DNA of 64,000 bases from the NCBI RefSeq assembly GCF_042853465.1, contig NZ_AP031497.1, positions 1,860,001 to 1,924,000 of the forward strand. Reading direction: 5' to 3'. Positions within the stretch are counted from its first letter, which is position 1; each line of letters begins with the position of its first letter. Made by a program: the position numbers and the translations under genes. Below, one piece after another: positions 17,491-26,596 of this stretch. The DNA comes from Simiduia litorea (GTDB taxonomy: Bacteria; Pseudomonadota; Gammaproteobacteria; Pseudomonadales; Cellvibrionaceae). Below the pieces are notes generated by a model. That model saw only the letters and a program-made list of their open reading frames with translations, was not told where the DNA came from and did not search any database.

Positions 17491-18606
17491 ATGGAAAGTT
17501 TTTTAGAAGGCGTTAGCGGCTTAGTTTCAAATGAAAGTGCCTGGATGGTTCAGGTGTTTGCCATTGTAATAATTACCTTGTTAGTCGCATTTGTCGTTCG
17601 GCGGCTCTTGCGTAAGCTCGTTCGGTTGGCAGGCGCAACGAAAAGCGTATGGGACGATGCATTGTATCTCTCAGCTCAGAAACCGCTCGAGTGGGTGTTC
17701 TGGTTGGTGGGGTTAAGTTGGGCTGCCGAAATCGTACAAAACACGTCTAGCTCGGATATTTTTGATTTGGTAGCGCCTGCGCGCGAGGCCGGTATTATTG
17801 TTTTGCTTACCTGGTTTGTGGTTGGCTTCATTAAGCGCGCCGAGCAAAATTTAATGGACCCAGAGTTCATGGATGCGCCTGTTGATGAAACGACAGTTAC
17901 GGCTCTGGGTAAGCTGCTGCGACTCTCCGTAATCATTACCGCGGTTTTAGTCGGCCTACAAACATTTGGTTACAGTATTTCTGGCGTGTTGGCCTTTGGT
18001 GGTATTGGTGGCATTGCCGTGGGTTTTGCCGCCAAAGATTTGTTGGCTAATTTTTTCGGCGGCTTAATGATCTATTTGGATAGACCTTTTGCTGTGGGTG
18101 ATTGGATAAGGTCGCCGGACAAAACTATTGAGGGTACAGTGGAGCACATTGGTTGGCGTTTAACGCGTATTCGAACTTTCGATAAGCGACCACTCTACGT
18201 TCCCAATGCCGTGTTTACTCAAATCGCGGTAGAAAACCCTTCTAGAATGTTAAATCGTCGCATTTATGAAACGATTGGCATTCGCTACGACGATGCAGGT
18301 CAAATGGATGCCATTGTAAGGGATGTGGAGGCAATGCTGCGCGCGCACCCCGATATTGATACCGAGCAAACCTTGATCGTGAATTTTAACGCCTTCGCTG
18401 CGTCTTCGCTGGACTTTTTCGTTTACACCTTTACAAAAACAATTAACTGGGTGGAGTTTCATAAAATTAAGCAGGACGTACTTCTGAAAATATTAAACAT
18501 AGTTCGCAGTCACGGCGCTCAATGTGCTTTCCCAACCACAACCTTGCACGTGCCAGAAACGGTTAATTGTGAATTGAATTCAAGTGTTGGCGTCGACGCT
18601 AAGTGA
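17491..18606 (+). CDS. MscS-family mechanosensitive channel
   Basis: About 371 residues. Membrane helices lie at about 17-40, 65-85, 100-120 and 140-185. The last includes the glycine/alanine-rich pore helix (GGIGGIAVGFAAKDLLANFF) and leads into the MscS beta domain (MIYLDRPFAVGDWI, PNAVFTQIAVENPS) and the C-terminal alpha/beta domain. The architecture resembles the YbdG/YnaI-type small-conductance channels. An in-frame TTG at 17452 overlaps nagZ; the ATG at 17491 is preferred. The stop overlaps the next start by four bases (GTGA). Confidence 0.9.
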   Translation: MESFLEGVSGLVSNESAWMVQVFAIVIITLLVAFVVRRLLRKLVRLAGATKSVWDDALYLSAQKPLEWVFWLVGLSWAAEIVQNTSSSDIFDLVAPAREAGIIVLLTWFVVGFIKRAEQNLMDPEFMDAPVDETTVTALGKLLRLSVIITAVLVGLQTFGYSISGVLAFGGIGGIAVGFAAKDLLANFFGGLMIYLDRPFAVGDWIRSPDKTIEGTVEHIGWRLTRIRTFDKRPLYVPNAVFTQIAVENPSRMLNRRIYETIGIRYDDAGQMDAIVRDVEAMLRAHPDIDTEQTLIVNFNAFAASSLDFFVYTFTKTINWVEFHKIKQDVLLKILNIVRSHGAQCAFPTTTLHVPETVNCELNSSVGVDAK

Positions 18607-19151
18607 GTGTCGATGTCGTTCCTGTAAAGGCGAAATTGTTGGTCGATGAGTCGGCGCTTCAATCTGCATTTGAGCGTTTGGCGAATGAGCTGAATAGTCG
18701 GTTTATGGGTGAAGCAGAAGCTGTCGTTCTATTAACGGTGATGAACGGGGGAATGGTATTTGCTGGGCAGTTAATTCCCAAGCTTCGTTTCCCATTGATA
18801 TGTGATTATCTGCACGCCACCCGTTACGATAGCGCGAATAAAACGGGCGCACTAGACTGGAAGGCCCGGCCGTCGGTCGAATTGGCTGGCCGTAAAGTGA
18901 TAGTGGTTGATGATATTTTGGATCAAGGTGTTACCTGCGCGGCTATTAACGCTTTTTGTACCGGTGCGGGTGCAACGCAGGTGGTTTTTGTGGTGATGGT
19001 TGCCAAGCCTGAAGCCTGTAGAAAAGTTGCTTTTGAGGCCGACCTCATAGGGTTATCGATTCCTGATCAGTTTGTTTTTGGCATGGGAATGGATTATTCC
19101 GGTTTGTATCGTAACCTACCCGCCATTTATTTTATGCCTGAGGAGTCATAG
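18603..19151 (+). CDS. Hypoxanthine-guanine phosphoribosyltransferase
   Basis: A 182-residue purine salvage enzyme that makes IMP or GMP from the base and PRPP. The PRPP motif is VIVVDDILDQGVT, with the first-loop region LLTVMNGGMVFAGQL and the C-terminal FVFGMGMDYSGLYRNLP typical of HGPRT. The start is GTG, overlapping the MscS stop (GTGA). It is followed after four bases by a methylthioinosine phosphorylase gene, which would feed it hypoxanthine: a two-step salvage module (inference). Confidence 0.92.
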   Translation: MSVDVVPVKAKLLVDESALQSAFERLANELNSRFMGEAEAVVLLTVMNGGMVFAGQLIPKLRFPLICDYLHATRYDSANKTGALDWKARPSVELAGRKVIVVDDILDQGVTCAAINAFCTGAGATQVVFVVMVAKPEACRKVAFEADLIGLSIPDQFVFGMGMDYSGLYRNLPAIYFMPEES

Positions 19152-19155
19152 CGTT

Positions 19156-19872
19156 ATGTTGGCGGTCATAGGTGGTAGCGGCTGGGAGTCCTGGTCGACC
19201 TTTCAGGTGGCTAGCGAAGTTCCTCTTGAGACTCCCTACGGTGCTACCAGCTCCTCCATTCAACTTGGTACTGTTAACACAAAGCCAATAGCTTTTTTAT
19301 CCCGTCATGGCGCTGCGCATAGTGTTGCTCCACATCAAATTAACTATCGAGCAAATATTTGGGCCTTAAAGAATGTGGGTGTTAACCGAGTATTGGCGAT
19401 AAACGCCGTGGGCGGAATACATGCGGCAATGGGGCCGGAGGCGCTTATCTTACCCGATCAGGTCATTGATTATACTTGGGGTAGAGAGCATAGCTTTTGG
19501 TCTGATCAAGTTATGCATGTAGACTTTTCCAATCCATTTGATGGCGCGCTACGTCGCCAGCTTCTGGCGCTTTCTGAACGGCAACGGTTGGGTTTAATTG
19601 ATTTTGGTGTCTACGGTTGCACACAAGGACCGAGGTTGGAAAGTGCCGCGGAGATTCGGCGGCTCAAGCGCGACGGCTGTGATTTAGTCGGTATGACCGC
19701 TATGCCAGAGGCGAGTTTGGCGCGCGAGTTAAGCCTAGATTATGCGAGCTTGTGTATATCTGTGAATTGGGCTGCTGGGCTTAGTGATAAGGCCATCACG
19801 ATGGACGCTATTTTCGCCATTCTGAATGAAACGCGACCAATTATTCAGCAAATAATCGAAGAATTACCTTAG
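19156..19872 (+). CDS. S-methyl-5'-thioinosine phosphorylase (MTAP/PNP family)
   Basis: A 238-residue nucleoside phosphorylase beginning MLAVIGGSGW, with the phosphate-binding FLSRHGAAHSVAPHQINYRAN, AINAVGGI, TQGPRLESAAEIRRL and VGMTAMPEASLARE. It is close in pattern and position to Pseudomonas PA3004, shown to act on methylthioinosine rather than methylthioadenosine. It cleaves the polyamine by-product to hypoxanthine and methylthioribose-1-phosphate. The ATG at 19156 has AGGAG upstream; the longer frame runs inside the previous gene. Methylthioadenosine phosphorylase is the alternative. Confidence 0.86.
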   Translation: MLAVIGGSGWESWSTFQVASEVPLETPYGATSSSIQLGTVNTKPIAFLSRHGAAHSVAPHQINYRANIWALKNVGVNRVLAINAVGGIHAAMGPEALILPDQVIDYTWGREHSFWSDQVMHVDFSNPFDGALRRQLLALSERQRLGLIDFGVYGCTQGPRLESAAEIRRLKRDGCDLVGMTAMPEASLARELSLDYASLCISVNWAAGLSDKAITMDAIFAILNETRPIIQQIIEELP

Positions 19873-20076
19873 TTGCTGTTACTTTGAAGTTTAAATCGCT
19901 AATTTGAGCTAAAAATAGACATTTTTTCTTTACAGCGCTTTCATAATCGCTTAAATATAGGGGTTGCAATCGCGAGCCTAGGGGAGGTTGGCGATTGATT
20001 GAGGCCCAGTGCGCAATTAGAGCGGGGGCCTAATGCAGCAAGTAATACACAAATAACAATAATGAGGTTGTACAAC

Positions 20077-20289
20077 ATGTCTGATCGTGAAGTTGGGGTT
20101 GTTAAATGGTTTAACAATGCCAGAGGTTATGGATTTATTTCGTTCGGTGAAAAGCAAGAGGACGTGTTTGTTCACTACCGCAATATTCGAGGTGAGGGTT
20201 ATCGCTCACTGGCCGAAGGTCAAAATGTCGAATTTGAATTGTTGACTGGCGAAAAAGGCATGCAGGCTGAAGACGTCGTCTGTGTCTAA
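20077..20289 (+). CDS. Cold-shock domain protein
   Basis: A 70-residue single cold-shock domain: VGVVKWFNNARGYGFISF (RNP1 KGFGFI-like) and EDVFVHYRNI (RNP2). It binds single-stranded RNA/DNA; whether it is cold-induced cannot be told. The usual HYSAI is HYRNI, close to CspD-type variants. The 204-base upstream gap suggests a long 5' leader as in csp mRNAs. A strong intrinsic terminator follows. Confidence 0.93.
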   Translation: MSDREVGVVKWFNNARGYGFISFGEKQEDVFVHYRNIRGEGYRSLAEGQNVEFELLTGEKGMQAEDVVCV

Positions 20290-20296
20290 GTAGCTT

Positions 20297-20327
20297 AAAA
20301 AACACCGGCTAATGCCGGTGTTTTTTT
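20297..20327. terminator. Bidirectional intrinsic terminator, csp/csiV
   Basis: A-run plus ACACCGGC stem, TAAT loop, GCCGGTGT and seven T's. Both strands carry the required U-tract, so it can end both the cold-shock gene and csiV. Confidence 0.92.
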
Positions 20328-20359
20328 ATTCTTCTTATTCGCTAGCCGCTATTGGCTTA

Positions 20360-21301
20360 TTAGTTATTTGTCGAGCTAGCGTCGTAAGGGATCACCGTAA
20401 TAAGAATGCCAATTTTCGGGTGGTCAATATAGTGCACTTCACTGCTTCGCATGCGTCGAGTTTGTATTAGCGTCGCAAGATTGGTAACAATAAACGGCTT
20501 TTCTTTAATGTTTTGATAGGTGGTGTCAATCACATCGTACTGGTGCCATAAATCCTGTTTCGATTTATTTAAACCTGCATTTAAATTGATGAGAGTGTCG
20601 TCGATGTCGCCGTTATTGGCGCTTGGCGGTGTTGGTACCATCGGCCATTCTTGGTTGTCTTGTCCTTCATTACTGGCAAATTCAGAAAACCAAATGTTTG
20701 TGTGTACGTGGATATAGCGCGATACGCCGAACTTTACCGTACCCGCTAATTCTTGTTCATTATCGAATGTTTGTCCTCCAGCAATGATGATGGCAGTAGC
20801 TTTCTCTGGGTCTATCAGCGGTTGACGCCAAGCTTCGTGAAACAGAATGCGCTGGCGATTGCGTCGCTCGAGTGCGCCGACTGTTTCATTTAGGTTGCGC
20901 AGCTCTGTTGGCAGCTTCACGAAGGCTTGTGTTTCTAATATTTCGCGTATGGTGTCAGGGTCGAGTTCGACCCGCTCGGTATCGATACTGGTGTTGATGT
21001 TCGAGCCTGTGATTGTCTCAGTGTTCCCCTCGATGGCAAGGCTAGCGGCATGCTTACTCAGGTTGGCTTCTTCAATACTTTGCAGTTGTTGAGTGTGATC
21101 GCCGTAGCTTAGGATGATATCTTTGCGGAAGGTTTCCTGGTTGGCAGCGAGCTGCGCGTTTTCAGGTTGAGTGAAGATGGCAACTTCTACTTGATACCAT
21201 TTGTTGTTGGTGTTTTCTTGCCCCAGTGCTTGCGGGGTTAGCATCAATAAGGCTAGCAAGGCCGCGGTATTGGGCAGGTATATTTTTAGTTCTTTTAACA
21301 T
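20360..21301 (-). CDS. csiV: CsiV-like envelope protein
   Basis: About 313 residues. A signal peptide (AALLALLMLTPQALGQE) is followed by WYQVEVAIFTQPEN, the hallmark of the CsiV family, encoded next to mfd in Vibrio and its relatives. In V. cholerae CsiV acts in the periplasm with LpoA/PBP1A in cell-shape maintenance under D-amino acid stress. A C-terminal region (SEVHYIDHPKIGILITVIPYD) matches the family. The start is ATG 21301; a longer frame only adds 36 unlikely residues. It is 73 bases downstream of mfd. Confidence 0.82.
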   Translation of the reverse strand: MLKELKIYLPNTAALLALLMLTPQALGQENTNNKWYQVEVAIFTQPENAQLAANQETFRKDIILSYGDHTQQLQSIEEANLSKHAASLAIEGNTETITGSNINTSIDTERVELDPDTIREILETQAFVKLPTELRNLNETVGALERRNRQRILFHEAWRQPLIDPEKATAIIIAGGQTFDNEQELAGTVKFGVSRYIHVHTNIWFSEFASNEGQDNQEWPMVPTPPSANNGDIDDTLINLNAGLNKSKQDLWHQYDVIDTTYQNIKEKPFIVTNLATLIQTRRMRSSEVHYIDHPKIGILITVIPYDASSTNN

Positions 21302-21374
21302 AGTAAAGCCTTTGGTTACTTGTGCTTTATGTATTCGAAATGGCTTGTGCCACTCATTAGCTTTATGTGCTGTA

Positions 21375-24300
21375 TCAATGGGTTCTCTGGCTTGGTGCGA
21401 GGCTAGCAATTAACTGCTCTGTGGTACTTAGCCTTAGCTCACTGGTTTCCATATCATGCAAGAATTTGAAACTACTTGCCCCGGCGAGTTGGTATTTTTG
21501 TGGTTGAGTTTGCACCATTTTGATAATACTCAGTGGATCGACATTGGGTTCTTTAGCAAATTCGAGTTTGCCACCGTTAGGGCCGGCCTCTACTTTTAAG
21601 ATACCTAAACGTTCGGCGTTAAGTTTTATGCTCGTGGTTCGAAAGAGGTTTTTAATAGGGTCGGGAAGTAGGCCAAACCGATCGATCATCTCCACTTGAA
21701 GTTCTCTCAGGGCTTGATCGTCACTGGCATTAGCAATGCGTTTATACATGATTAGCCGGGTGTGCACATCGGGCAAGTAGTCATCGGGGATGAGTGCAGG
21801 AATGCGCAAATTGACTTCGACTGCCGTGCCAAGTGGGGCATCTAGATCTGGTTGTCGGCCTGATTGGATTGCCTTCACGGCGCGGTTTAACATATCCATA
21901 TACATACTAAAGCCAACCGCCTCAATTTGGCCGCTTTGTTCATCGCCGAGTAACTCACCGGTGCCACGAATCTCCATGTCGTGAGTGGCTAAGGTGAAGC
22001 CAGCGCCCAAGGTGTCGGCTTGGCTGATGGCCTCTAAACGCTTTATCGCATCCTTGGTGAGGCTTTTCGGGTTGGGCGTCATTAAATAGGCGTAGGCTTG
22101 ATGATGGGAGCGTCCGACGCGGCCGCGTAGTTGATGCAGCTGCGCCAGGCCGAATTTATCGGCGCGATCAATAATGATGGTATTGGCGCTGGGTACGTCG
22201 ATACCTGTTTCGATAATGGTGGTGGCAACTAAGAGGTTAAAGCGGCGGTGGTAAAAATCCGCCATGACTTTTTCGAGGTCGCGCTCGCGCATTTGACCAT
22301 GACCAATGCCTATGCGAGCTTCTGGCACCAAGGCTTGTAAGTCCCGCGCGACTTTTTCGATGCTTTTAACTTCGTTGTGAACGTAATATACCTGACCGCC
22401 ACGCAACAGTTCGCGCAAGATGGCCTCTTTGGTCAGTGCTTCATCGGAAGGGCGTATAAAAGTCTTGATGGAGAGTCGCTTTGACGGCGGTGTCGCGATG
22501 ATTGATAGATCGCGTATTCCCGCCATGCTCATGTTGAGTGTGCGTGGGATAGGTGTTGCCGTTAAGGTTAATATATCCACTTCTGAGCGAATCGATTTCA
22601 ATGCTTCTTTTTGCCGAACGCCGAAGCGATGCTCCTCGTCGATAATGAGCAGGCCTAGGGCTTTATAGTTAAAGTCCGGCTGCAATAATTTGTGAGTGCC
22701 GACAATAATGTCAACTTTGCCATCTTTCAGTTTGTCGGCAATGGCGTCAATTTCTTTGCCGGTTTTAAATCGCGACACAACTTCAATGTTGACCGGCCAA
22801 TCGGCAAACCGATCTTTGAAGCTTTCATAGTGTTGCTGCGCCAAAAGTGTTGTTGGTACCAACATGGCTACTTGCTTGCCGCTTTGAACCGCGATGAAAG
22901 CGGCGCGCATCGCCACTTCCGTTTTGCCGAAACCAACATCGCCGCACACTAATCTATCCATCGGTGTGTTGGCCAGCATGTCTTTGCGTACGTTATGGAT
23001 AGCTTGTTCTTGATCGGGCGTTTCCTCAAATGGGAAAGACGCTGAGAATGCCTCGTAGGCCTGGCCGGGGTCTTTAAAAGCAAAACCTTTGCGCGCGGCG
23101 CGGCGAGCGTAAATATCGAGCAGCTCTGCTGCTGTATCGCGTACTTTTTCAGCTGCCTTACGCTTGGCTTTTTCCCATGAGTCGCTTCCAAGTTTGTGTA
23201 GTGGCGCTAGGTTTTCTTCGGCGCCGGAGTAGCGACTAATGAGATGTAGGCTAGCGACTGGGACGTAGAGTTTTGCTTGATTCGCGTAGTTGAGTTGCAA
23301 AAACTCTTGGGTTTGCCCATCCAGATCTATAGTGGTTAGGCCCTGATAGCGGCCAACGCCGTGATCGATATGAACCACCGGCGAGCCAATACTTAATTCG
23401 GTTAGGTTTTTAAAGGCGAGATCGCTGTCTTGGCTGGTTTTTCTGCGGCGCCGTTGTTGTACTCGCTCGCCGAATAACTGGCTCTCTGTGATGATGGCGA
23501 TGTTGGGTGACGTGAGTTGCAGGCCTCGGTCAAGCGCGGCGACGGCAATGTTGAGCTGTTCGTTGCTGTCGAGAAATTGTGCCCAGTTATCACAGCCGGT
23601 GGGTGTGATATCAATTTTGCGCAGCAGCTCTTGTAGTATTTCTCGTCGCCCAGCCGATTCGACGGCGAACAGTAATTTACCGGGTTTGTTGAGAAGGTAG
23701 TTGCTCAATGCCAGCAGTGGCGTTTCCGCTTTTGCATCAACTGGCACCGCAGGTGGGGCAATGGCGGGTAACGCCTTGGTGTCGCCTATGCCGAGTTCTG
23801 TACGCGGCAGAGTATTAATCTTATTAAATAACTCGTTCGTGGGTACGAAAATATCACTCGGCGCGAGCAGTGGGCGCTCGGGGTCCACCTTTCTGCTTTC
23901 GTAGCGGCTGGTCACTTCTCGCCAAAACCGATCGGCCAGCGGCGTTAGGCCGTCGAAGGTAATTAGGCGTGTGTGCGCTGGCAGATAGTCAAACAGGGTG
24001 GCGCACTGCTCAAAAAATAGCGGCAAATAGTACTCGATGCCCGATGGCGCTATGCCATCGCAAATGTCGCGATAAACCGGACATGCTTTATGGTCGACGT
24101 CGAAGCGTTCGTGCCAGCGCACCCGAAATTCACTGATTGCAGCCTTGGTGAAGGGGAATTCCCGCGCTGGTAGCAGCTCTATGCTATCGACTTGGGCTTC
24201 GGTGCGCTGGGTTTCTGGGTCGAAGGTGCGTAGGCTTTCGATTTCGTCGTCGAATAGGTCGATGCGCAGGGGCCATTCACTGCCAGCCGGATAAACATCC

Positions 24301-24827
24301 ATGAGTGAGCCGCGAATGGCGAATTCGCCATGTTCGAATACGGTATCGACGCGATGGTAGCCCGTGGCTTCGAGTAGCCGGGCTTGCTCATTTAGGTCAA
24401 ACCGTTGGCCCTTTTTCAGTATCAGGGTGTTGCCGCTAACAAAGGATTGCGGCGGCAGCCGGTACATCAATGTGGTGAGAGGGGCGACCAATATACTGTT
24501 AACCGCGGTGGGCAGCCGATAAAGTGCACGCATGCGCTCTGAGACAATATCTTGGTGTGGGCTGAAGGTGTCGTAGGGCAGGGTTTCCCAATCAGGTAGC
24601 GATAGTACTTGGGTCTCTGCCTGGCAGAAGAATGTCAGCTCATCGTGCAGTTGGTGAGCACTGGCGGAATCGGGTGTTACAACAACGATAAGGCCTGGGT
24701 GTTGCTTTGCCGCTAGCGCGATCGCTAGCGCGGTGGCCGCGCCGGGTAGCTCGCCCCAGCGTTGGTTGAATTTAGTTGAGTCAGAAAGGCTAGGGCTTAG
24801 CCCCCTTAGTGCATTCGCAATATCCAT
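21375..24827 (-). CDS. mfd: Transcription-repair coupling factor Mfd
   Basis: A 1150-residue translocase that displaces stalled RNA polymerase and recruits UvrA. The N-terminal UvrB-like module is followed by the polymerase-interacting domain (GSPVVHIDHGVGRYQGL), the helicase core (CGDVGFGKTEVAMRAAF, LLIIDEEHRFGVRQ, TLTATPIPRTLN, TIIETGIDVPSANT, QLRGRVGRS) and the C-terminal TRCF domain. Length equals E. coli Mfd (1148). The ATG at 24827 is preferred to a TTG nine bases upstream. The leader contains an unusual terminator-like hairpin. Confidence 0.97.
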   Translation of the reverse strand: MDIANALRGLSPSLSDSTKFNQRWGELPGAATALAIALAAKQHPGLIVVVTPDSASAHQLHDELTFFCQAETQVLSLPDWETLPYDTFSPHQDIVSERMRALYRLPTAVNSILVAPLTTLMYRLPPQSFVSGNTLILKKGQRFDLNEQARLLEATGYHRVDTVFEHGEFAIRGSLMDVYPAGSEWPLRIDLFDDEIESLRTFDPETQRTEAQVDSIELLPAREFPFTKAAISEFRVRWHERFDVDHKACPVYRDICDGIAPSGIEYYLPLFFEQCATLFDYLPAHTRLITFDGLTPLADRFWREVTSRYESRKVDPERPLLAPSDIFVPTNELFNKINTLPRTELGIGDTKALPAIAPPAVPVDAKAETPLLALSNYLLNKPGKLLFAVESAGRREILQELLRKIDITPTGCDNWAQFLDSNEQLNIAVAALDRGLQLTSPNIAIITESQLFGERVQQRRRRKTSQDSDLAFKNLTELSIGSPVVHIDHGVGRYQGLTTIDLDGQTQEFLQLNYANQAKLYVPVASLHLISRYSGAEENLAPLHKLGSDSWEKAKRKAAEKVRDTAAELLDIYARRAARKGFAFKDPGQAYEAFSASFPFEETPDQEQAIHNVRKDMLANTPMDRLVCGDVGFGKTEVAMRAAFIAVQSGKQVAMLVPTTLLAQQHYESFKDRFADWPVNIEVVSRFKTGKEIDAIADKLKDGKVDIIVGTHKLLQPDFNYKALGLLIIDEEHRFGVRQKEALKSIRSEVDILTLTATPIPRTLNMSMAGIRDLSIIATPPSKRLSIKTFIRPSDEALTKEAILRELLRGGQVYYVHNEVKSIEKVARDLQALVPEARIGIGHGQMRERDLEKVMADFYHRRFNLLVATTIIETGIDVPSANTIIIDRADKFGLAQLHQLRGRVGRSHHQAYAYLMTPNPKSLTKDAIKRLEAISQADTLGAGFTLATHDMEIRGTGELLGDEQSGQIEAVGFSMYMDMLNRAVKAIQSGRQPDLDAPLGTAVEVNLRIPALIPDDYLPDVHTRLIMYKRIANASDDQALRELQVEMIDRFGLLPDPIKNLFRTTSIKLNAERLGILKVEAGPNGGKLEFAKEPNVDPLSIIKMVQTQPQKYQLAGASSFKFLHDMETSELRLSTTEQLIASLAPSQRTH

Positions 24828-24872
24828 GGACACCAAAGATTCAATGGCCCGCAGGTTGGGCTGTGAGGCGAC

Positions 24873-24900
24873 AAAAAGCCGCTATTGTAGCGGCTTTGTT
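24873..24900 (-). terminator. Terminator-like hairpin in the mfd 5' leader
   Basis: A perfect 10-bp stem (AAAGCCGCTA / TAGCGGCTTT) with a three-base loop, followed on the minus strand by TTTTT. It lies 46 bases upstream of the mfd ATG and reads toward mfd, while the upstream gene gap is divergent. A possible -10 (TATAAC, 24937-24932) lies further upstream, so the hairpin would be transcribed as leader. It looks like an attenuator, or it ends antisense transcripts. Confidence 0.6.
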
Positions 24901-24996
24901 GCGCTCTGGCAGCCCCGGATTGGGAATAGTGGTTATAGGGGGTAATTCTCGCGTTGAATCTTGCGCGCCTCGGGGCAAGACAGGATAATGGCCGGC

Positions 24997-25010
24997 CTCT
25001 ATTAATAGAG
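24997..25010. promoter_or_regulatory. Perfect 14-bp palindrome between mfd and gap
   Basis: CTCTATTAATAGAG is fully self-complementary. It lies 98 bases upstream of the gap start in the 280-base divergent region, a typical operator position. It does not resemble the HexR site known for gap genes in Pseudomonas and Shewanella. The regulator is unknown. Confidence 0.5.
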
Positions 25011-25107
25011 ATAAGTGATTTTATCAAGCTTGCCAAAAGAGCCGGCGAAACGGTGTGGTGTTGTCCATACTGAAACTTTACTTAGACTTTATAAAAGGTG
25101 CATATCC

Positions 25108-26559
25108 GTGAATCGTCCTAAGCCCGTTGATTTCTTCAAGGACTGGAAAGAGCGTGAAGCGCTCGCCGAGGCCATGATCCCCATGGTTGGCAAGCTCAAT
25201 CGCGAACAGAATGTCGGTATCTACATCTACGGCCGCTCGTTGGTGAATAGCTCTGTTATCGATATTATGAAGACCCATCGTTTTGTCCGTCAGGTTGAGG
25301 AAAACGAGCTTTCTGAGTTTGAAACCTTCCCAATACTAAAAGCCATTTGCAGCCTGGATTTGGGTCGTGCCCATATTGATGTCGGCCAGCTTACCGTTAA
25401 GTACATGCGCGATTCGCGCGGCTTGTCGGTTGATGACTTTGTTATCAGCGAATTAAAAAATGCCATCGGCTCAGAATTCAAGCCGTTGCCCCAATGTCAG
25501 GATGTGGTGCTTTACGGCTTCGGTCGTATCGGTCGCTTAGTGGCGCGCCTGCTGGTAGAAAAGGCGGGTAGTGGCGATGTGCTGCGCCTGCGCGCGATTG
25601 TGGTGCGAAAGAGTGGCCTATCGAATGACTTGGAAAAGCGCGCGTCACTGTTGCGTCGCGACTCCATCCACGGTCAATTCAAGGGCACCATTCGGGTTGA
25701 TGAAGAAACCCAAAGTTTGGTGTGTAATGGCAATGTCATCAAGATGATTTATGCCAACAGTCCGTCTGAGGTCGATTACACAGCCTATGGCATCAATAAT
25801 GCTCTGATTGTTGATAACACCGGCGTGTGGCGCGACGAGGCCGGCTTGAGCCAGCATTTAAAATCCAAAGGTGCGGCTAAGGTAATGCTGACTGCGCCAG
25901 GTAAGGGCGATATTAAGAATATCGTTTACGGTATTAATAACAGCGCAATCACGCCAGAAGATACTATTGTGTCGGCGGCTTCTTGCACCACCAATGCCAT
26001 TGTGCCGGTTTTGAAGGCAGTTATGGATAGGTACGGTGTGCAACATGGACATGTGGAGACTGTTCACTCCTACACCAATGATCAAAATTTAATCGACAAC
26101 TTCCATAAAGGCGAGCGCCGCGGTCGAAGCGCGCCGTTGAATATGGTGTTGACCGAGACGGGTGCGGCAAAGGCGGTTGCTAAAGCGTTACCGAGCTTGG
26201 CTGGTAAGTTGACGGGTAACGCCATTCGCGTGCCAACGCCCAATGTGTCTATGGCTATTCTGAACTTGGTGCTGGACAAAGAAGTGACTAAGGACGAGCT
26301 GAATGACTATATGCGCGAAGTAGCCTTGCATTCGCCATTGCAGCAGCAAATTGACTACACCAATTCTACAGAAGTGGTTTCAACTGACTTTGTCGGTTCT
26401 CGCCACGCCTGCGTTTTCGATGGCGTCGCAACCATTGCCGACGGTAAGAATGTGGTGCTGTACTGTTGGTACGATAACGAGTTTGGTTATAGTTGCCAGG
26501 TAGTCCGCTGTTTAGAAGATATGGCCGGTGTTAAGTACGACATTTATCCGAAGCTTTAA
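25108..26559 (+). CDS. gap: Glyceraldehyde-3-phosphate dehydrogenase, long form
   Basis: A 483-residue GAPDH with an N-terminal extension of about 125 residues before the nucleotide-binding VVLYGFGRIGRLVARLL. The catalytic cysteine is residue 293 (SAASCTTNAI), with the partner region in ETVHSYTNDQNLID and WYDNEFGYS near the C-terminus. This long form sits next to mfd and nqr in Pseudomonas too. The start is GTG 25108, with AAAGGTG eight bases upstream. Standard GAPDH is about 335 residues; the role of the extension is not known. A terminator follows. Confidence 0.92.
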   Translation: MNRPKPVDFFKDWKEREALAEAMIPMVGKLNREQNVGIYIYGRSLVNSSVIDIMKTHRFVRQVEENELSEFETFPILKAICSLDLGRAHIDVGQLTVKYMRDSRGLSVDDFVISELKNAIGSEFKPLPQCQDVVLYGFGRIGRLVARLLVEKAGSGDVLRLRAIVVRKSGLSNDLEKRASLLRRDSIHGQFKGTIRVDEETQSLVCNGNVIKMIYANSPSEVDYTAYGINNALIVDNTGVWRDEAGLSQHLKSKGAAKVMLTAPGKGDIKNIVYGINNSAITPEDTIVSAASCTTNAIVPVLKAVMDRYGVQHGHVETVHSYTNDQNLIDNFHKGERRGRSAPLNMVLTETGAAKAVAKALPSLAGKLTGNAIRVPTPNVSMAILNLVLDKEVTKDELNDYMREVALHSPLQQQIDYTNSTEVVSTDFVGSRHACVFDGVATIADGKNVVLYCWYDNEFGYSCQVVRCLEDMAGVKYDIYPKL

Positions 26560-26570
26560 GTTGTCGTAAG

Positions 26571-26596
26571 AATCCCGCTTAGGCGGGATTTTTTTT
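26571..26596 (+). terminator. Intrinsic terminator of gap
   Basis: AATCCCGC, TTAG loop, GCGGGATT and eight T's, 12 bases after the gap stop. Confidence 0.93.

Noticed and set aside
24997..25010. HexR operator upstream of gap
   Set aside because: The palindrome CTCTATTAATAGAG does not match the TGTAAT-type HexR site.
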